Source of the DNA: Xanthobacteraceae bacterium
GTDB lineage: Bacteria; Pseudomonadota; Alphaproteobacteria; Rhizobiales; Xanthobacteraceae
Assembly (NCBI GenBank): GCA_030037185.1
Contig: JASHRR010000651.1
Span: forward strand, 1 to 10,841
Length of the DNA: 10,841 bases
Reading direction: 5' to 3'
Each line of letters opens with the position of its first letter. Within the stretch, counting starts at the first letter, position 1. The translations under genes and the position numbers were made by a program. A model generated the notes under the pieces. It was not told the DNA's origin. It did no database searches and saw only the letters and a program-made list of their open reading frames with translations. Below, in pieces: positions 1 to 6,298 of this stretch.

Positions 1-105
1 CGAGGCATTGCGCTTGCGTCTGTTTCGGCGTGGACGTTTTTCGAACAGATCGAGTTGTCGCAACACCGTGCCCGACATGGCACGCACACCGGCCCCAATC
101 AGCAT
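1..105 (-). CDS. Possible N-terminal fragment of an arginine-rich protein, cut by window edge
   Basis: An open frame on the minus strand runs from an ATG at 105 off the left edge (35 codons seen). A second ATG at 78 gives a start reading MSGTVLRQLDLFEKRPRRNR followed by more basic residues. A short 'RQLDLF' stretch followed by a dense Arg/Lys tract recalls the N-termini of some REP-associated (Y1) tyrosine transposases, but the catalytic HUH part would lie outside the window, so this is only a suggestion. No strong ribosome binding site is visible. It could equally be a chance open frame. Confidence 0.2.
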   Translation of the reverse strand, partial: MLIGAGVRAMSGTVLRQLDLFEKRPRRNRRKRNAS

Positions 106-509
106 CGCAGTGGGTTGTACCGGACGTCAGCGAGCGGTTATTGCTAGTGTTGGGGGCCAGGGCTGATTCGAAGCCTCGCCGGGAATCAGAGGCTGCAGAC
201 CAAAAACAGGGAAATGGTGGCAAACACGCACAATTCCCCTCCGGCGATCGCCCACGAGCAAGACCCTCATCGGACCTCATTTCGAAGAGTCGTCGCATGG
301 CCAGATGATCCCGTGTTTCCGGATTGTCCGTCAGGAACGTAATTTTGCGTCGCGTTGACCCACATATTTCAGCGGATCACGACGTCTATTTGCCATCCGT
401 GAAGCGATGCGGCGGCAACAAGAGCGTTTCCACAGGGCGGTTTGCGCCCATGCCGTGGCCCATTCTAGGAAACCCTCTAACACTATCTCCATCCACGCTC
501 CACATCAAC
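106..509. other. Stretch without a supported gene
   Basis: Several overlapping open frames of 60-90 codons occur here on the plus strand, but none has a recognisable domain or convincing ribosome binding site. I see no RNA gene, terminator or mobile-element end. It may hold degenerate sequence together with the distal 5' region of the porin gene. Confidence 0.4.
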
Positions 510-539
510 AACGTTTGCGATTAACAATGTTTGCGCAAA
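510..539. promoter_or_regulatory. Direct repeat with palindrome upstream of porin gene
   Basis: The 10-mer AACGTTTGCG at 510-519 recurs with one change (AATGTTTGCG) at 526-535, sixteen bases on. The second copy runs into the perfect 10-bp palindrome TTTGCGCAAA at 530-539. Spacing of about one and a half helical turns and the position some 130 bases before the porin start make a regulator binding site possible; this is inference only. Confidence 0.3.
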
Positions 540-551
540 TAGGTCACCAGA

Positions 552-581
552 TGTTCTTTCGCGAACTGTTCTTTCGCGGAC
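552..581. repeat. Two tandem 15-bp units upstream of porin gene
   Basis: TGTTCTTTCGCGAAC at 552-566 is followed directly by TGTTCTTTCGCGGAC at 567-581, 14 of 15 identical. They lie about 90 bases before the porin start codon. They could be an activator or repressor site read on one face of the helix, or a simple local duplication. Confidence 0.45.
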
Positions 582-631
582 TTGTCTCGGATTTGTCATG
601 TAGCCAAAGTTACCTCACTCGTCGCGGACGT

Positions 632-646
632 TAAACTCAGCGTTTA
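632..646. promoter_or_regulatory. Short dyad before porin start
   Basis: TAAAC at 632-636 and GTTTA at 642-646 form a perfect 5-bp inverted repeat around TCAGC, ending 24 bases before the porin ATG. It may be an operator or a small 5' UTR hairpin. I cannot identify clear -35 and -10 boxes for the porin. Confidence 0.25.
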
Positions 647-670
647 GATATTCGCAGCGAAGGTGGCAGG

Positions 671-2461
671 ATGCTTGGGCGAAGATTGGGCGTTCTTTTA
701 AATGGCACGGGGATCGGGGCGTGTCTTCTTTTGGCCGCTCCCGCCTCCGCCGATGAGGCCGACTTACAGCGGCAGATCAATGAGTTGCAGCGGCAGCTCA
801 AGTCCATGCAGGACCAACAGCTCCCGATGCAGCGGCAGCTGAAGTCCATGCAGGACCAACTGGCCAGAAGCAAGCAACAGCAGGCAGAGCAGGCCCGTGC
901 GGCCGAGCAATCGGCGCCGAAGGCCCAGCAGCCGGCGCAGAGCATCGAGCAGGCTTACGCTAAGGCCATGGGTGCCGACACAGCAAATCCCCCCGGCGGG
1001 ACCATGTTTAGCAAAGCGATTCCTTCTTCGTTCGGTGCGATGCACCTATCCATGGCCGGGACCTTCGTCGCACTGGAGGGCGCATGGCGTGAGCACAACG
1101 AAGTCGCCAGCGGTGCCAGCAGTCCTCCTTTCGGCAGCCCGGGCATTCCGCTGCATAACTCAGCTCTGTGGAACCAGAATGAGTTCCGTATGACCGCGCA
1201 ACAGAGCCGCATCGCCCTGAGAGCCTGGGGAGACATCGACGCGGTACAGCGCCTCGAAGCCTACTACGAGATGGACTTCCTCGGGGCGTCGGTCGACGCC
1301 AATAACCGCGAGAGCAACAGCTTCGTACCGCGCATTCGCCAGGCCTTTGGAAGTTACGACAACGACGAATACCACTTCCACTTCCTGGGCGGTCAGGCCT
1401 GGAGCTTGCTGACCCAGAACAGGGTCGGAATCACGCCGCGCTACGAAAACATTCCGCTGACGATCGACGCACAGTACGTTGTGGGCTTTAACTGGCTGCG
1501 CAATCCCCAGCTCCGGTTCGTCGGGGACTGGAACAATATTGCCTGGTTTGGCGTCTCGATTGAGCAGCCCGGAGCCGTTTTCCCGAGCGCGCCCTCCGCG
1601 ACGACGGTGACCCCGCCCGGCGAGACGGTCAACATCAATAATTTCTGCACGACCTCCTCGCACCTCAATGGCTCGACCACCTGCTCGAACGACGTCGCCC
1701 CCGATATTATCGAAAAGTTCGCCCTTGATCCAGGTTGGGGTCACTATGAACTGTTAGCCTTGCAGCGGTGGATCAGCGACAGTGTCACTCCTACAGTTAA
1801 CCCCGCTATCCCCGCTAACTGGACGCAGAAGACGACATTCGGGTGGGGCTTCGGCGGTAACTTCCTGGTGCCGGCCATACCTCAGTTCCTCGATCTTCAG
1901 GGCAGCATCTTGTACGGTGAAGGCATCGGCCGCTACAGCTCGAGCCAGTTGCCTGATGCCGTCGTCGGGCCGACTGGTGACCTCACGCCGGTTGCGGGCT
2001 TACAGTTCCTGGTTGGCGGCGTCGTCCACCCGTGGGACGGTCTCGATTTCTATGTCTATTACGGCCAGGATCGGACATACGCCAATCCATGGACCCTTGG
2101 TACGACCCAGGGCGGCTGGGGCAACCCCAATTTCGTTAATAACGGATGTCTCCTGCAGGGCCTGGGCAACGGTCTCACCGGTGGCGCGCTTCTCAGCGGA
2201 AGCCCGTTCAACACCCCGATCACGGGAACCACCTGCACGTTTGACGTGCAAAGCACACAGGAATTCACGACAGGCCTATGGCAGACTGCATACAAAGGGG
2301 AGTTGGGACGCGTCGTTATGGGTCTGCAATACTTTTACATCAGGGTGAACGCGTTCCCCGGCCTTCCCGGACCGATCACGGCGATAAGTACGCCGAATCA
2401 AGGCCTCCATCCCAACAACAACGTTTTCATGTTCTCGTTTCGCTACTATCCCTTCAACTAG
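671..2461 (+). CDS. DcaP-like outer-membrane porin with N-terminal coiled coil
   Basis: This 596-residue protein is an outer-membrane channel, probably trimeric. Residues 1-27 are a Sec signal peptide ending in ASA before Asp28. Residues 28 to about 85 are Gln/Leu-rich heptads predicted to form a coiled coil, as at the N-terminus of Acinetobacter DcaP. From about 110 the chain alternates as a beta barrel, with family-like stretches such as GGQAWSLLTQNRVG and IDAQYVVGFNWLRNPQ, and ends in an aromatic strand (FMFSFRYYPFN) with one extra Asn after the usual terminal Phe. Four cysteines (326, 338, 493, 522) sit in presumed loops and could form disulfides. A GAAGGTGG element at 659-666 supports the start. 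The substrate is unknown; DcaP-type channels are known to favour anions such as dicarboxylates, but nothing here proves specificity. It appears monocistronic, and no terminator is clear downstream. The gene looks intact. Confidence 0.88.
   Translation: MLGRRLGVLLNGTGIGACLLLAAPASADEADLQRQINELQRQLKSMQDQQLPMQRQLKSMQDQLARSKQQQAEQARAAEQSAPKAQQPAQSIEQAYAKAMGADTANPPGGTMFSKAIPSSFGAMHLSMAGTFVALEGAWREHNEVASGASSPPFGSPGIPLHNSALWNQNEFRMTAQQSRIALRAWGDIDAVQRLEAYYEMDFLGASVDANNRESNSFVPRIRQAFGSYDNDEYHFHFLGGQAWSLLTQNRVGITPRYENIPLTIDAQYVVGFNWLRNPQLRFVGDWNNIAWFGVSIEQPGAVFPSAPSATTVTPPGETVNINNFCTTSSHLNGSTTCSNDVAPDIIEKFALDPGWGHYELLALQRWISDSVTPTVNPAIPANWTQKTTFGWGFGGNFLVPAIPQFLDLQGSILYGEGIGRYSSSQLPDAVVGPTGDLTPVAGLQFLVGGVVHPWDGLDFYVYYGQDRTYANPWTLGTTQGGWGNPNFVNNGCLLQGLGNGLTGGALLSGSPFNTPITGTTCTFDVQSTQEFTTGLWQTAYKGELGRVVMGLQYFYIRVNAFPGLPGPITAISTPNQGLHPNNNVFMFSFRYYPFN
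787..860 (+). repeat. 42-bp internal duplication in porin coiled coil
   Basis: Bases 787-818 and 829-860 are 31 of 32 identical with a 42-base period, encoding two copies of QRQLKSMQDQ in the coiled-coil segment. The period is 14 residues, exactly two heptads, so the duplication lengthens the coil without breaking its register. The near-identity at DNA level, with a single C/G difference, points to a recent slippage or unequal-crossover event. Confidence 0.85.
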
Positions 2462-2481
2462 CGGCCGGCGAATTTAAGGCC

Positions 2482-2583
2482 GCCGACCTTGAGCCCGCGG
2501 CAAGCTGCCGGCGGCGTCTTCTCGATCGGCTCGAACGCGGCGACGTCCTGGTGGTCTGCAAGCTCGATCGTCTGGGCCGTGAC
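2482..2583 (+). pseudogene. Serine recombinase (resolvase/invertase) fragment
   Basis: Thirty-four codons read AADLEPAASC... and then RRLLDRLERGDVLVVCKLDR LGRD. The second part is the hallmark of the resolvase/invertase catalytic domain: a helix followed by 'GDVLVV.KLDRLGRD', which carries the conserved Asp-Arg and second Arg of the active site (Asp67, Arg68, Arg71 in gamma-delta resolvase). The N-terminal part with the catalytic Ser and everything after the motif are missing; the frame continues only to a stop at 2620-2622. It is a dead scrap, lying 20 bases after the porin stop. The frame is also open upstream within the porin gene, but that part is only a shadow of the porin. Confidence 0.7.
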
Positions 2584-2865
2584 CGTTTCACACCGACGCA
2601 TGAGTGTATTGACCTCACATAGCCCTAACGTAAGATTTTCCAGCGTAAAGAGTTATAATGATTGCTCGATGTAAGTTGTACTTTTAGCTGTCGGGCGAGT
2701 CTGCCGACGTAGATTTTCGTCTCCGAGCTGGCAGCGGAACGTGCCGAGGTCCTGCCAATTAACGCCGACGCTCTGTCCACGGCGGGCGACCATTGCACAG
2801 ATATCGCGACTTTGCTGCAAGCGGCATTGCCGATCAGACGGTCGTGCTCCGCGGCAGACCAAATC
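2584..2865. other. Degenerate stretch, no supported gene
   Basis: No domain could be recognised on either strand. A plus-strand frame is open from 2713 and runs into the twin-arginine-like peptide that begins at 2866, but has no start codon before that. The sequence is probably decayed DNA left by the event that truncated the recombinase. Confidence 0.35.
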
Positions 2866-2946
2866 ATGAAACGTCGTCAACTCCTGCAATCCGCGAGCCT
2901 CGCCGCGGCCATCACGAGCATAGCCAAGCCCACGAGGAGAGCATGA
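2866..2946 (+). CDS. Orphan twin-arginine signal-like peptide, 26 aa
   Basis: ATG at 2866 opens a 26-residue frame, MKRRQLLQSASLAAAITS and then IAKPTRRA. The KRRQLL start followed by a small-residue hydrophobic run resembles a Tat (twin-arginine) export signal, but no mature protein follows before the TGA. The stop overlaps the ATG of the next frame (ATGA at 2943-2946), which would permit coupling if both were expressed. The most likely reading is the surviving N-terminus of a lost exported protein; a chance match is possible. Confidence 0.3.
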   Translation: MKRRQLLQSASLAAAITSIAKPTRRA

Positions 2947-3614
2947 GCGTGCAGTTGCCGGATTTCCTTCTAATTATCACAGGCGCGGCAACAGCTGCCT
3001 TGGCGCAAGAGGGAACATGTTCGAGTAGTTCGCGAGGCGTCGCCGCTATCCCGGATTTCTCGTTGTTAACTTTCAGGTCGTCCCGAAGAGCTGGACCCTT
3101 ACTTGGTCCGGGGAAAGGCAAATGCAATTGGCACTCTTGATCAGGTAAAGCCAAAGGTATTGGCAAAGTCGCTTTTATGGTGAATTTCGATGTACAACCT
3201 CATGCAATAACGGGTAGCCTCGTTTTTGATTCAGCCGCTCATACCCGGATCGGCAACGCAATAAACCTCGTTTATTTTAAGAACGGGGAGGTGGCGGCTA
3301 GTCAATACAATTGTTTCGAGCAAATAACGTACGCAGGCGAAGGCATCATCCCAATAAACGGTCAGAGCAATACCAACGGCCATCTTTTGGACCTCAGTCG
3401 CTACCAGGGATGGCCTTTTTGGAAAGTGGCGAGGCGGTGCGAGAGCGTCGCCGGTATCCATGCCGCACGCCTGCCGTACGACTGGAAGCGCGCCGACGTC
3501 ATGATCATGCGTTACCCAGGCAATGACCTACGTTCGGAATCGGGTAAAGCCCCGAGAATTGCTGCGCCCGATCCGGGCCACCGCACTGTTGAGCCGTTTC
3601 TTCGTAGTACTTGA
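2943..3614 (+). pseudogene. Possible exported protein interrupted by an in-frame stop
   Basis: One reading frame begins at ATG 2943 with MSVQLPDFLLIITGAATAAL and then AQ, a plausible signal peptide. It meets a TGA at 3138-3140 and resumes in the same frame (SGKAKGIGKVAFMVNFDVQP...) to a stop at 3612-3614. An independent start for the second half exists at 3177. The second half (TGSLVFDSAAH..., ...CFEQITYAGEGIIPINGQ) has alternating hydrophobic strands and reads like a secreted beta-rich domain, but I recognise no family. Between 3071 and 3113 another frame (FQVVPKSWTLTWSG) looks more protein-like than the main one, suggesting compensating frameshifts. Bases 3180-3400 are clearly less GC-rich than the neighbours. 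The last ~35 codons lie antisense to the tannase tail and are probably not authentic. Confidence 0.3.
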
Positions 3615-3669
3615 TCGTCATGAGAACAGGCTGGCCACTGCTGATAATGAGACCATGAAACCATAATCG
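3505..3669 (-). pseudogene. C-terminal tail of a tannase/feruloyl-esterase-like hydrolase
   Basis: On the minus strand 54 codons precede a TGA at 3507-3505. They read RLWFHGLIISSGQPVLMTIK and then YYEETAQQCGGPDRAQQFSG, LYPIPNVGHCLGNA. The pattern 'l.HG..... YYE.......GG......F.RL(F/Y).(V/I)P...HC.G' is the end of tannase/feruloyl esterase family alpha/beta hydrolases, in which the final His is catalytic and the adjacent Cys pairs in a disulfide. The whole upstream hydrolase, including the serine nucleophile, is missing: a stop lies eight codons upstream in this frame. The family hydrolyses ester bonds of plant phenolics. The Asp usually found after the HG motif (e.g. HG.SDP) is not clearly present, so decay has reached this part too. 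Confidence 0.5.
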
Positions 3670-3855
3670 ACGAAGCGTCTGATATCAGCCGAGGTGGCGT
3701 AGGCGATGATCGGGTATTCGGGTTGAGCATTCCCCGATCGGTATTGAAGTTGATACCGAGCTTGATAGACGTCCGCTGTGGTGCAAACAGGAACGCGTAA
3801 CCGAACGTGCCCACCCCAAGGCTGTACCAAGCAAGGAGAAATCGCCGGGCAGGAA
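3638..3855 (-). pseudogene. Remnant resembling SphA/phenol-pathway outer-membrane porin
   Basis: Two minus-strand frames carry successive pieces. The first reads FLLAWYSLGVGTFGYAFLFA and then PQRTSIKLGINFNTDRGMLN. The second takes over with YQLQYRSGNAQPEYPIIAYA. The order 'aromatic strand, NFNT.n......YRSGna...' and a following GFMVSWSHYQQ resemble the C-terminal strands of the outer-membrane porin family annotated as phenol MetA pathway or SphA-like, in which 'fNTeN.aTdY.SG' and 'GyyYQQ' are typical. At least two frameshifts are needed, and the rest of the barrel and the signal peptide are not visible. It overlaps the tannase tail at its end. Assignment rests on motif memory and should be treated as tentative. 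Confidence 0.38.
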
Positions 3856-4019
3856 GCGCGGACCCCGATCTTTCATAGTGTGATGCCGACCGTCGACGTC
3901 CAGCCGCCATCCCAAGAATAGCCATGCGCGATGTTAGCGACGTAGTCTTCGGCAACAGCACCCCGCTGGCGCGGCGATTTCTTGTCCCTTGCTGTTTCGC
4001 TGTCGCCTTGATAGTTTTC

Positions 4020-5305
4020 TTAACGGCCTGAATTTGCGCGCGCGGCAAAAACGTCGCCGAGTAGTCGCGGCCAGCCAAGCACCAGATTGTTGACGTTGGG
4101 AGTGCCAAGCCCTGTGGGAAAATCCCAGCCGATTCCCGCTTTGAAGGCCGGCTGGTATGATGTCGTGGACCTCGACAGCACGCCAAAAGTTCCCCCGGGC
4201 GCGTAGCAATTGGGGCTTTCTGCAAAACATGGTGCGTCGTTATCCCCTTGGGTCACGTCATTGAAAATACAAGTGACGAACGGGCCCCCGCTTCGCGAGG
4301 AGTTGCAGCCGGCGGGATTGGTAAGTTGGGACAGCCCGAAAAGTAGGTAATACGCGGGAGTGGGTAGCCCCTGGCGGCCGCCCGCGTACTCGTTAACCAG
4401 CGTCTGGATTCCCGCCCAGATAGGCGAAGCAAAGGAGGTCCCATCACTCTCCACCCAATCGGCAACTGTGCTGTTGCAAACAACAGGAGAATAACAGAGC
4501 CGGTAGGCGTGCCCCCATACCCAGTTGCCGGCGGGATCCATGATCCGCCGGAAGACACCGCCGGATGAGAATAACGAGACATCGCTAAGTACGCGATGAT
4601 TGGTGCCTATCGGAACAAAAGGAAGCTGCCACAAGGGCACGGGGTATATTGTGCTTGTCCCGGCGGTCGTCCCCGGAAAACTATGGAGGAAAACGGTATT
4701 ACCTGGGGCGTTGTTACAGAATCCATCAGCGCCATACGTGGTCGCAAACCCGAAGGCATTGGCGATCAGCACGCTGCCACAGGAGCTGTTCCAGGGGATT
4801 TCCGGAATGCAGGACCTCGCAGACGACTTGTTTAGATAGTCGGTCGACGAACGGTTGCTCGGTAACCAGTAATTTGCGACTTGGTTTAAGTAGCTGTCTA
4901 GGAAATCGGTGCCGCCTACGGCGACGTTCCACGGTGTGGAGGAGAGCCCGCTGACTGATAGGCCAAGCGTAGAAAACGAAGCGCCATTGCCGTCACATTT
5001 GTACCCAAGGGCGTCACCTGAAGAGACGAAGACGCTGATACCGATCAAAGCCGCCGTCAAGTACAGATTGTTAAATGTCGCGTTCGCTGCTGGTCCGAGC
5101 TCAGCCTCACACTCGCCATAACTGATGCTGATGACGCCGGGCGGGTCAGGCCGACGTCGTTGGCCGCATTGGCCTCCGGCCGGGTATGGCCGGGAAGCAT
5201 GATCCGCTGTGTATTGTCTACTGCTTGCCGGATTAGAGCCACTGATTGCGCGCCTGATGGAGACGAAAACTGCACGGCAAAGCCGAGCATGATCGCGCCA
5301 CTCAA
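4020..5305 (-). pseudogene. S53 (sedolisin/kumamolisin-like) peptidase with large internal deletion
   Basis: Sedolisins are secreted acid serine-carboxyl proteases with a long propeptide. The 5' piece (TTG at 5305, AAGGAG seven bases upstream) encodes a signal-like segment and the propeptide start NTQRIMLPGHTRPEANAAND. The next family-like sequence, in another frame, is already mid-catalytic-domain: PPGVISISYGECEAELG and then GISVFVSSGD. The rest of the propeptide and the front of the catalytic domain, with the Glu and Asp of the Ser-Glu-Asp triad, are gone. Counting from the Met at 5060, what remains has the oxyanion Asp16, VGGTDF, the nucleophile motif DGTSFASP (Ser209), a calcium-site stretch FNDVTQGDN and the normal end (GLGTPNVNNLV). 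The 3' part runs open for 346 codons. Upstream of TTG the same frame reads TRRALLSGAIMLGF, a better signal peptide, with an ATG at 5325 one base out of frame. The protein cannot be an active peptidase. Confidence 0.85.
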
Positions 5306-5458
5306 TAACGCTCTCCTTGTATCATGGCATCCCGCTTCAGGGCAACGTCAACCCGAGTATCGACTCGTGCAACAGCACCGGATGGAATGGTTTTCTAAGC
5401 TAAGTGGCGGGCGTTTTTTTTCGTCAGGACCATCCACCACCGATGAGCCCCGAGCAAC

Positions 5459-5551
5459 TCATGTCGCTGGCCGGGCCTGCGGTTGGGCCACGAAGCGCTG
5501 AATGGCTGCCGACAGCAAAATCGTGAGCACGAAAAGAAGACGAGTTGCCAT
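5459..5551 (-). CDS. Orphan signal-peptide-like ORF, 30 aa
   Basis: ATG at 5551 on the minus strand opens MATRLLFVLTILLSAAIQRF and then VAQPQARPAT, stop at 5461-5459. The start has a basic n-region, a strong hydrophobic core and a plausible cleavage region, but the chain ends before any mature domain. No good ribosome binding site precedes it, although a TATAAT lies about 42 bases upstream. It may be the leftover N-terminus of an exported protein upstream of the S53 remnant, or a tiny secreted/membrane peptide. Confidence 0.35.
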   Translation of the reverse strand: MATRLLFVLTILLSAAIQRFVAQPQARPAT

Positions 5552-5592
5552 GGACGTTCGCCCAACGCCGTACGATGGTTGCAGCATTACGT

Positions 5593-5605
5593 ATTATAGC
5601 GCTAT
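5593..5605 (-). promoter_or_regulatory. Minus-strand -10 box overlapped by palindrome
   Basis: Reading leftwards, TATAAT occupies 5598-5593 and is overlapped by the perfect palindrome ATAGCGCTAT at 5596-5605. A consensus -35 at 16-18 bases is not evident. It lies upstream of the minus-strand signal-peptide-like ORF and the S53 remnant, so it may be the old promoter of that decayed block. Confidence 0.3.
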
Positions 5606-5842
5606 CATCGGTAGCATGAATGAGATTGCAACGCAAGTCAGGTTCCCGGCGCGACACCCAAGCTTACAGCTTTCTATTTATGTTGCCGGAGTTTCTCAGA
5701 CGGGAATAAGGCCCAGTTTTTATTCCTACTCGGGATTAGGGCAATTATGCGTGTGCAACGCGGGCCCTTTTCCAGTGCGCACAAGGGCAATCGGGTGAAT
5801 CAGTAGGCAACAATCTCGCCCCCGAATTAGACCGCACAAGAA

Positions 5843-5871
5843 TTGGCGCGGGGAAGCCCTCGTGCTACAGT
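5843..5871 (+). promoter_or_regulatory. Candidate promoter of the BlaI-M56 operon
   Basis: TTGGCG (5843-5848) and TACAGT (5866-5871) are separated by exactly 17 bases, each matching the sigma-70 consensus at 4 of 6 positions. Transcription would begin near 5878, about 40 bases before the repressor start. The -10 box lies inside the left arm of the dyad at 5862-5885. Confidence 0.45.
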
Positions 5872-5885
5872 GCGTACTGTTACAC
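5862..5885. promoter_or_regulatory. Candidate BlaI-type operator
   Basis: GTGCTACAGT (5862-5871), spacer GCGT, then ACTGTTACAC (5876-5885) form an inverted repeat: the inner ACAGT/ACTGT arms are perfect and the 10-base arms match at 8 of 10 positions. Known BlaI/MecI operators are dyads containing TACA/TGTA-type half-sites, which this resembles. It covers the -10 box and expected start site, so a bound repressor dimer would block polymerase. Autoregulation by the adjacent BlaI-like protein is inferred. Confidence 0.5.
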
Positions 5886-5917
5886 CACCAATTGATCCGT
5901 GAACAAGCGAGAATGCG

Positions 5918-6298
5918 ATGAACGAAAGCATGCCGGACCTGGGCAACCTCGAACGTGATGTGATGCAGTTGATCTGGGCCAACGGGCGGCTCACGGCAGA
6001 GGCTGTACGCGAGAAACTGGCGCGGCGCCTCAAGGAGTCGACGGTTCGCACCGTGCTTCGGCGAGTGGAGGAAAAGGGTTACGTGAATCATACCGTAGAC
6101 GGGCGGACCTACGTCTACCAGGCGACGCATCCCCGCGGGAAGGTTGCGGCCAAGGCTGTCCAGCGGATCGTCGATTTGTTTTGCAACGGATCGGTCGAGG
6201 AGGTTCTAGTCGGCATGGTCGACAGTGCCATGCTCGACCAGCGGCAACTGCGCATTTTGGCCGACAAGGTCGCGAAGGCGAAGAGAGGGAAGCGGTAG
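5918..6298 (+). CDS. BlaI/MecI/CopY-family transcriptional repressor
   Basis: This 126-residue DNA-binding repressor is the usual partner of an M56 membrane protease. Residues 8-70 form the winged helix: LGNLERDVMQLIWANGRLTA at the start, the recognition-helix region STVRTVLRRVEEKGYV at 41-56 and the wing HTVDGRTYVYQA at 58-69. Residues 75-126 form the dimerisation part, with IVDLFCNGSVEEVLVGMVDS typical of the family. Length is normal. In BlaI and MecI, cleavage in the dimerisation domain relieves repression; the site here cannot be assigned. The start at 5918 has only a weak purine tract upstream; ATG 5930 (MPDLGNLER) is an alternative. Its stop overlaps the GTG start of the protease gene by one base, so the two are almost certainly co-translated. 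A dyad over the promoter suggests autoregulation. Confidence 0.93.
   Translation: MNESMPDLGNLERDVMQLIWANGRLTAEAVREKLARRLKESTVRTVLRRVEEKGYVNHTVDGRTYVYQATHPRGKVAAKAVQRIVDLFCNGSVEEVLVGMVDSAMLDQRQLRILADKVAKAKRGKR

Noticed and set aside
1160..1744. Long minus-strand open frame (194 codons) inside the porin gene
   Set aside because: It is fully antisense to a well-supported porin coding sequence and has no recognisable domain; it reflects the GC-rich codon pattern of the true gene.
2866..3140. Complete Tat-exported protein
   Set aside because: The twin-arginine-like frame stops after 26 residues and the overlapping next frame has a different signal peptide, so no single intact exported protein can be built.
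3512..4225. Minus-strand 237-codon open frame across the end of the S53 remnant
   Set aside because: The first half is an out-of-phase shadow of the S53 gene's C-terminus. Only the middle, about 3640-3855, resembles a protein family, so I kept that part as a porin remnant and not the whole frame.
4596..4954. Three overlapping plus-strand frames within the S53 region
   Set aside because: All are antisense to the conserved S53 catalytic domain, overlap one another and contain no domain.
5395..5425. T-run at 5413-5421 as an intrinsic terminator
   Set aside because: The GGCGGGCG before the T-run has no complementary arm close upstream, so no terminator hairpin can be drawn on the plus strand.
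6181..6297. N-terminal extension of the M56 protein from an ATG at 6181
   Set aside because: These 39 codons lie inside the repressor gene out of phase and have no membrane or family character. GTG at 6298 has a ribosome binding site and begins just before TM1.
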